Shown here piece after piece: positions 5,074-5,196 of a stretch of DNA of 5,196 nucleotides. Position 1 is the first letter of the stretch; each line of letters starts with the position of its first letter. Where the stretch lies: contig DHUO01000029.1 in assembly GCA_002409215.1 (NCBI GenBank), positions 29,588-34,783 of the forward strand, given 5' to 3'. The notes under the pieces are model-generated. The model made no database searches. It saw only the letters and a list, made by a program, of their open reading frames with translations, and was not told the DNA's origin. The translations under genes were made by a program, and so were the position numbers. This stretch comes from Candidatus Dojkabacteria bacterium UBA5232 (GTDB lineage Bacteria; Patescibacteriota; Dojkabacteria; SC72).

Positions 5074-5196
5074 AAGAGATGATACAAATGTAGATAATGA
5101 GAAGAGAGGTAAGCTATTACTTATAGCTGCTTTCATATCTCTTGCAATGTTTGTTTTTAAGGTTTCTCAAATGCAAACACAAACATTGATATGGAG
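5066..5196 (+). CDS. Putative membrane-anchored protein, N-terminal fragment (3' end outside window)
   Basis: An ATG at 5066 opens a frame that runs uninterrupted to the right edge (43 codons). It overlaps the last 8 bases of ruvB, so it is probably the next gene of the operon and translationally coupled. It has no clear Shine-Dalgarno sequence. The N-terminus is short and charged (MVKRDDTNVDNEKRGK). A hydrophobic segment, LLLIAAFISLAMFVF (17-31), follows and fits a single signal anchor. The next residues, KVSQMQTQTLIW, are polar and end in a hydrophobic turn. Positive charges before the anchor suggest N-terminus in, C-terminal part outside. I cannot identify the family from this fragment. 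The call rests on the open frame, the operon-like overlap and the typical signal-anchor pattern. Confidence 0.6.
   Translation, partial: MVKRDDTNVDNEKRGKLLLIAAFISLAMFVFKVSQMQTQTLIW

Overview
This AT-rich window looks like a chromosomal piece of a bacterium of the candidate phyla radiation (Patescibacteria). The best clue is the first gene, a VirD4/TraG-like ATPase of the single-gene type common in those genomes. Consistent with that, most genes have little or no Shine-Dalgarno sequence and Arg is written mostly as AGA/AGG. I cannot name the phylum with confidence. The standard genetic code fits: TGA is never needed as a sense codon and the stops are TAG and TAA. All convincing genes are on the + strand.

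Layout. Positions 1-1359 hold the C-terminal part of a conjugation/secretion-type DNA-pumping ATPase, whose start lies left of the window. A 242-base gap follows, carrying an 11-bp perfect tandem duplication across the ATPase stop codon, a diverged second copy of that GC-rich element about 190 bp further on, and a promoter placed almost on top of the yebC start. yebC (1602-2384) is intact. Next comes what looks like an independent one-gene unit: promoter (2385-2413), leader of about 135 nt, a Shine-Dalgarno site, an unrecognised 93-residue protein (2554-2835) and a strong intrinsic terminator (2845-2889). After it comes the Holliday-junction set ruvC (2953-3453), ruvA (3461-4042) and ruvB (4042-5073), tightly packed. 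A membrane-anchored protein gene begins inside the ruvB end at 5066 and leaves the window.

How the genes work together. yebC-ruvC-ruvA-ruvB is a widespread bacterial neighbourhood. RuvA binds the four-way junction, RuvB is the ring ATPase that drives branch migration, and RuvC cuts the junction. All key residues visible in the three proteins are intact, so this should be a working resolvasome. YebC is a translation/regulatory factor and is probably only a neighbour of the pathway.

I see no clear new multi-gene system. The most unusual points are the self-contained small unknown gene wedged between yebC and ruvC, the promoters whose -10 boxes lie 6-11 nt from the start codons (leaderless-type expression), and the tandem duplication that sets the C-terminus of the ATPase.
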